A stretch of 18,572 nt of DNA from an uncultured Oscillochloris sp. (lineage in GTDB: Bacteria > Chloroflexota > Chloroflexia > Chloroflexales > Chloroflexaceae). The stretch is from NCBI GenBank assembly GCA_903877945.1, contig CAIRFY010000386.1:1-18572 (forward strand). The letters are read 5' to 3'. The translations under genes were made by a program, and so were the position numbers. Positions 15,483 to 18,572 of this stretch are shown here, piece by piece (position 1 is the first letter of the stretch; each line of letters begins with the position of its first letter). The notes under the pieces are model-generated. The model saw only the letters and a program-made list of their open reading frames with translations, was not told the DNA's origin and ran no database searches.

Positions 15483-16730
15483 CTATGCAGCGTCGCGTTC
15501 CCGCTTGTTCGGCGGAGTGGGGTTGTGTCCGACTGTCGTCATGTTCCGCCGCAGGGTATTCGGATTCAGGATCTCCTCCAGCACATCCTCAATCCCGGCG
15601 GAGGGGCTCGTGGTGCGGCTCAGTTCACGGATCTGGCTGCGGGTGATCGCGGCGATTGCCTCGGGCGAGAGTTGGTGTTCGGGGTCGTTCAGCAACTCCC
15701 GCATCTGGCTCAGGATCTCGCGGTGTAGACCGATGTGAATGCTGCCCACCCGCGCCTGGTTCTCCGCCACCTCTAGACCATACACGTTGGTGTTGCGCGC
15801 CGCCCGCAGAGTCTCCGGTGCATCGATATCGACGGTGAGGATTTCGATATTGTCGATGTTGACCCCCTTCTTCCCGGCCAGCGCACGTAGCTCCTCGATC
15901 AGTCGCTCGGCCACGTCCTCGCGCTGGTCGCGCACAGTGGCCGCGCTCCAGCCCTCGTGGTGGACGACCTTGCGGAGCACCTCGGGTGCCTCCTCGACAA
16001 TAAAGCCGGTGACGACCGTCTCCCAATACTCCGGCTGATCCTGGCTGATGCGCTGCCCCATCTGCGCGATGTACCGGCTTGCGTGCGGGATGTTGTAGAG
16101 TTGGAACCAGTGCTTACCGTCAAGGCTGTAGTCGATACTCAGTTCGATTGCGTGGATCTTCGTCGTTCGCGTATCAGACTCCTGCTTGAACACCTCAGGC
16201 CGTATGGCCCGGATCGTCGTGCCTGTAGCAGGGGCTGCCGGACAGATATCGATCTCGGTGACGTGAACGTTCGTCTTGATCGGGCGCAGCGAGATGCTGG
16301 AGATCATCCGGCTGCCAAGCCACGCACGCGGTTTCCAAATACGAGTGGGGCCACAGATCTGGCGCGGGCCAAAGATGGTGCTGATGTTGATCTGCAGCCC
16401 GTAACGCACTGGCATACGGGCGTTCCAACTGCGGATCAGCGCCAGGCCGGTCAGGATCATCGTGATGACCGCTATGGTAATGGTGGCGAGTATCGACCAC
16501 CCGCTCCAGGCGTTGACCAGGGTGACGCTGAGCGCGCCAGTGCTAGCGAGAGCAAACCCTCCGAGCGAATAGCCAGCACTCTGTTCTGGCATCCGCGAGA
16601 GGAACAGGCCGCAGCCGCCGAACACGAGGCAGCAGGTGATTGTTAGCGGCTCGGGCGAGATGGCGATGATTGCGAGCAGTGCGATCCATATCACTGCCAG
16701 GAATTCATTACGATTCTTGTCGATGCTCAC
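15483..16730 (-). CDS. Membrane-anchored SPFH/band-7-like protein
   Basis: From GTG 16730 the protein has 415 aa. Four hydrophobic segments are visible at about 10-24, 28-43, 54-74 and 78-98, an N-terminal membrane anchor. After it, residues about 112-305 look like an SPFH/band-7 (stomatin-prohibitin) domain: beta-rich start, the VHVTEIDICP strand, the IELSIDYSLDG strand, an ETVVTGFIVEEAPEVLRKVV helix, the RDQREDVAERLIEELRAL helix, then GVNIDNIEILTVDID, the typical domain end. The tail 306-415 is helical and charged (LEVAENQARVG; SPEAIAAITRSQIREL) and would promote oligomer formation. SPFH proteins build membrane scaffolds and often associate with proteases or effectors. Start choice rests on GGAGG (16737-16741) 6 nt before the GTG; the frame stays open to 16943 without a better start. 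It is convergent with the NACHT gene and divergent from the CHAT gene. The family call is by fold pattern and moderately sure. Confidence 0.68.
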   Translation of the reverse strand: MSIDKNRNEFLAVIWIALLAIIAISPEPLTITCCLVFGGCGLFLSRMPEQSAGYSLGGFALASTGALSVTLVNAWSGWSILATITIAVITMILTGLALIRSWNARMPVRYGLQINISTIFGPRQICGPTRIWKPRAWLGSRMISSISLRPIKTNVHVTEIDICPAAPATGTTIRAIRPEVFKQESDTRTTKIHAIELSIDYSLDGKHWFQLYNIPHASRYIAQMGQRISQDQPEYWETVVTGFIVEEAPEVLRKVVHHEGWSAATVRDQREDVAERLIEELRALAGKKGVNIDNIEILTVDIDAPETLRAARNTNVYGLEVAENQARVGSIHIGLHREILSQMRELLNDPEHQLSPEAIAAITRSQIRELSRTTSPSAGIEDVLEEILNPNTLRRNMTTVGHNPTPPNKRERDAA

Positions 16731-16736
16731 GATAAT

Positions 16737-16741
16737 CCTCC
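16737..16741 (-). promoter_or_regulatory. Ribosome binding site fixing a GTG start of the SPFH-like gene
   Basis: Minus-strand GGAGG with 6-nt spacing to GTG 16730. No other start in the upstream open frame (to 16943) has a comparable site. Confidence 0.65.
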
Positions 16742-17185
16742 ATAGTGCTGCTGGCTCAATGGCTGTAGATGTCAGGCGGTCAACCCTGGAGCAAGCCCCA
16801 GGGCCGATAGCGAATGGATATCCTGATGGTTTTTTGCGGAGTGGGACAAGCCCGCTCCGCACCTCTCCCAACTTGGCAAATGGACTCGGAGTGAACTGGG
16901 TAAAACTTATTCGTGGTTGAGCGCATACGTATCGGTTCCACACTCCTTTCTGTGCTGTTTCTTGTTACTATTTCATCGCTTGTTGTGGTATAAGTTTAGC
17001 TTAATCCCCTGGGATAGCTCAAGGATGAGGAGCGGTTATTCCGAAGACATTGGCGGGTCTTTAGAAGGAAGCCCGGCGGATATCGATCCACAAGCTTGTT
17101 CGATGAGATATCCCCCGTTGCACTGGAAGATTTTTTATGATTATGTATACGCATACAGGTGATGTTGGGCGATTGTGGGGAGTGC
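16742..17185. other. AT-richer divergent intergenic region between the SPFH-like and CHAT genes
   Basis: About 440 bases without a convincing gene. It is clearly richer in A+T than its neighbours from roughly 16900 to 17160, including TTTTTTATGATTATGTATACGC near 17131-17152. It must hold promoters in both directions. The only decent box I see is the extended -10 listed separately. The short open frames here have no start signals or recognisable sequence. Confidence 0.5.
16986..16994 (+). promoter_or_regulatory. Candidate extended -10 promoter for the CHAT gene
   Basis: TGGTATAAG matches the extended -10 form TGnTATAAT at 8 of 9 positions. The -35 region (TTACTA near 16965-16970) is weak, as is tolerable for extended -10 promoters. 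Use of this site would give a leader of about 200 nt before ATG 17202. Confidence 0.35.
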
Positions 17186-17201
17186 AGAAAGGCATGGCAC
17201 G

Positions 17202-18536
17202 ATGAGCCAGACGCTAGACTTTGAACTCAGATTTAGGTATGGGCAACCAAACCGCTATCTTGTCAGTGCGCGCCTGTCGCCCGCCGATGGCACTCCGGCG
17301 CTGCTCGCCGACACCGAGGTGGCGATAGACGAGACTGTGCTGCTGAGCCTCGCATCGAATGCCCGCGCCTACGGGCGGGCGCTCACTGAAATGGTCTTTC
17401 AGTCCCCATTACAGAGTGCCTGGCAGCGTGCGCTGGGCTACCACAATGCCGCCGCTGTGCCGCTGCACCTGCGTCTGAGTTGCGATGCCGCCACCGAGAA
17501 TCTTCAGGCCCTCCGCTGGGAGACTCTGGCCGATCCGCGAGATCCATCCCGGTTCCTTGCGCTCAGCACCGGGATCTGGCTGAGCCGCACGCTCGATGCC
17601 ACCGAGCCGTCGCCGCCGCCGGGTCCACCGAGCCCGGCGTTGGTGGCGCTTGTCGCCGCCCCGCACGACGCGGCTCGGTTTAATATTGCGCCGATCAACG
17701 CCGCTGGCTACGTTGATGCGATAAAAGCCTTCTGTGCTCGCCGACCCCATACGCTGCTCGTCCGCGATCTGGGATCGTCGCCCCCGACCCGTGAAAACCT
17801 GCTGCGCGCCCTGCGCGTCTGCCCTGGCTACGTCTACCTGGTGGCGCGTAGTGTAAGCGCCAATGGTGAGCTTCACCTGTGGCTTGAAGACGATACCGGC
17901 CTTGGACATAGGCTGCCTGGCTCCGAGTTTGTGCGTCAGATCGCCGACCTGCCGCAGCGGCCTGAGCTGATCATGCTGATGGTTTGTCGTGGGGCAGGGC
18001 TGAGCCACAGCGACGGATGGCTCAATACGCTTGGTGCGCGCCTGGTGCAGGCTGGGGTTCCTGCGGTGCTGGCGATGCAGGGAGATCTGTCGCTGTCGGC
18101 AGCCAATCAGCTCGGTCGGGCACTCTTCCACGAACTTGATCAGCAGCGCCCAATTGAACAAGCTGTAGCAATCGCACGGGAGGCAATCGCTGAGACTGAT
18201 GAATGGTGGCTGCCTGTCCTATTCACCCGGAGCGGCCAGCGCGTACCTCTGAGCAGCGCGACTGCGCAGCTTGAATCAGGTAGGGGGGAGACGAGAGGTA
18301 TTTACGGGCTAGATTACGAGCGGGGCTTGCGAGATCTGAAGGGGCGATTAAGCACGGAATCCATGGTCGAGTATCTGACGCTTGAGGCCCGCCTGCGTGA
18401 GAATCTTCGTCGCGAACGTCTATTTGGGAGCACCGAGGCCATCCGCAGCGAGCGCGCAGAAATTATTTTGGCTTTGAATGAATTTGCGTTGCGCTCCTGT
18501 AACATAAGCTTTAACACATTTGCTTCCAGTAGTTAG
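17202..18536 (+). CDS. CHAT-domain protein with C-terminal effector-associated-like domain; catalytic His apparently lost
   Basis: From ATG 17202 (AGAAAGG at 17186-17192, 9-nt spacing) the protein has 444 aa. The in-frame GTG at 17175 adds nine unlikely residues. Residues 1-130 form the beta-rich N-terminal part common in CHAT proteins (LQALRWETLADPRDPSRFLAL), followed by a Pro-rich hinge at 136-146. The CHAT (caspase/separase-like) domain spans about 147-350: YVYLV strand (210-214), GELHLWLEDDTG (222-233), the LIMLMVCRGAG catalytic-Cys strand with C262, AGVPAVLAMQGDLS (284-297) and AVAIAREAI (321-329). Where active members read Cys-His-Gly after the first strand, this one has A215-R216-S217, so the His of the Cys-His dyad is missing. 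Residues 368-441 are the same small domain as in the NACHT protein (N-terminal residues 7-80). CHAT proteins are cysteine proteases used as effectors, for example caspase-like death or defence proteases. The frame ends normally at TAG; 36 unannotated bases follow to the window edge. Confidence 0.86.
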   Translation: MSQTLDFELRFRYGQPNRYLVSARLSPADGTPALLADTEVAIDETVLLSLASNARAYGRALTEMVFQSPLQSAWQRALGYHNAAAVPLHLRLSCDAATENLQALRWETLADPRDPSRFLALSTGIWLSRTLDATEPSPPPGPPSPALVALVAAPHDAARFNIAPINAAGYVDAIKAFCARRPHTLLVRDLGSSPPTRENLLRALRVCPGYVYLVARSVSANGELHLWLEDDTGLGHRLPGSEFVRQIADLPQRPELIMLMVCRGAGLSHSDGWLNTLGARLVQAGVPAVLAMQGDLSLSAANQLGRALFHELDQQRPIEQAVAIAREAIAETDEWWLPVLFTRSGQRVPLSSATAQLESGRGETRGIYGLDYERGLRDLKGRLSTESMVEYLTLEARLRENLRRERLFGSTEAIRSERAEIILALNEFALRSCNISFNTFASSS

Positions 18537-18572
18537 TACTGCAGTTGTAGTTTGAATTACCCCCCCTAGCCC

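Noticed and set aside
17194..17205. Three-codon upstream frame (ATG GCA CGA TGA) overlapping the CHAT start as ATGA
   Set aside because: It is probably chance. The ribosome binding site spacing fits ATG 17202 better, and nothing else supports a regulatory uORF.

Overview
The window looks like a chromosomal piece of a GC-rich member of the Chloroflexota, probably class Chloroflexia (Roseiflexus / Kouleothrix / Herpetosiphon-like). This is inferred from the large TPR-STAND ATPases, the CHAT protein and the GAGGCGAC / GCRTCCTC octamer-repeat hairpins, plus the style of the RuvX C-terminus. No rRNA or other taxonomic marker is present, so the assignment is tentative.

Layout. (1) 1-234: 3' half of ruvX/yqgF on the plus strand, a housekeeping anchor. 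(2) 235-1260: a decayed stretch. It holds a 130-bp palindromic repeat, a REP-like hairpin, an orphan 5-oxoprolinase subunit gene (pxpB) split by an in-frame TGA, and a 93-bp imperfect palindrome. (3) 9179-1263, minus strand: two large paralogous STAND NTPases with TPR-like C-terminal halves (1055 and 1000 aa), followed closely by a radical SAM/SPASM enzyme that carries an RRE-like N-terminal domain. (4) 10810-9371, minus strand: a third STAND-type ATPase, closed by a good intrinsic terminator that separates it from the unit downstream. (5) 10811-11952: a non-coding divergent region holding two copies of a hairpin element. Both have the same 18-bp arms but very different numbers of an 8-bp tandem repeat. 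(6) 11953-15426, plus strand: a two-gene operon with an ATPase ending in an OmpR-type winged helix, then (TAA directly followed by GTG) a NACHT-type NTPase with a small N-terminal domain. (7) A 20-bp-stem terminator at 15430-15480. (8) 16730-15483, minus strand: a membrane-anchored SPFH/band-7-like protein. (9) 17202-18536, plus strand: a CHAT-domain protein.

How the parts may work together. The strongest observation is that about 74 residues at the N-terminus of the NACHT NTPase and about 74 residues at the C-terminus of the CHAT protein are the same domain, with roughly 28 identities over about 70 positions by hand count. This is the logic of effector-associated domains: an NTPase sensor/hub and an effector recognise each other through a shared adaptor domain, as in NLR-like conflict and cell-death systems. 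The CHAT effector, however, has Ala-Arg-Ser where the family has the Cys-His-Gly carrying the catalytic His, so this copy may be a dead or non-proteolytic CHAT. The second notable unit is the TPR-STAND / TPR-STAND / radical SAM-SPASM cluster, whose function I cannot name. In all, the window holds five P-loop signalling ATPases, one CHAT protein, one peptide-modifying-type radical SAM enzyme and one SPFH membrane protein, consistent with an accessory defence or signalling island inserted beside ruvX. Function is inferred from domain content, not shown.
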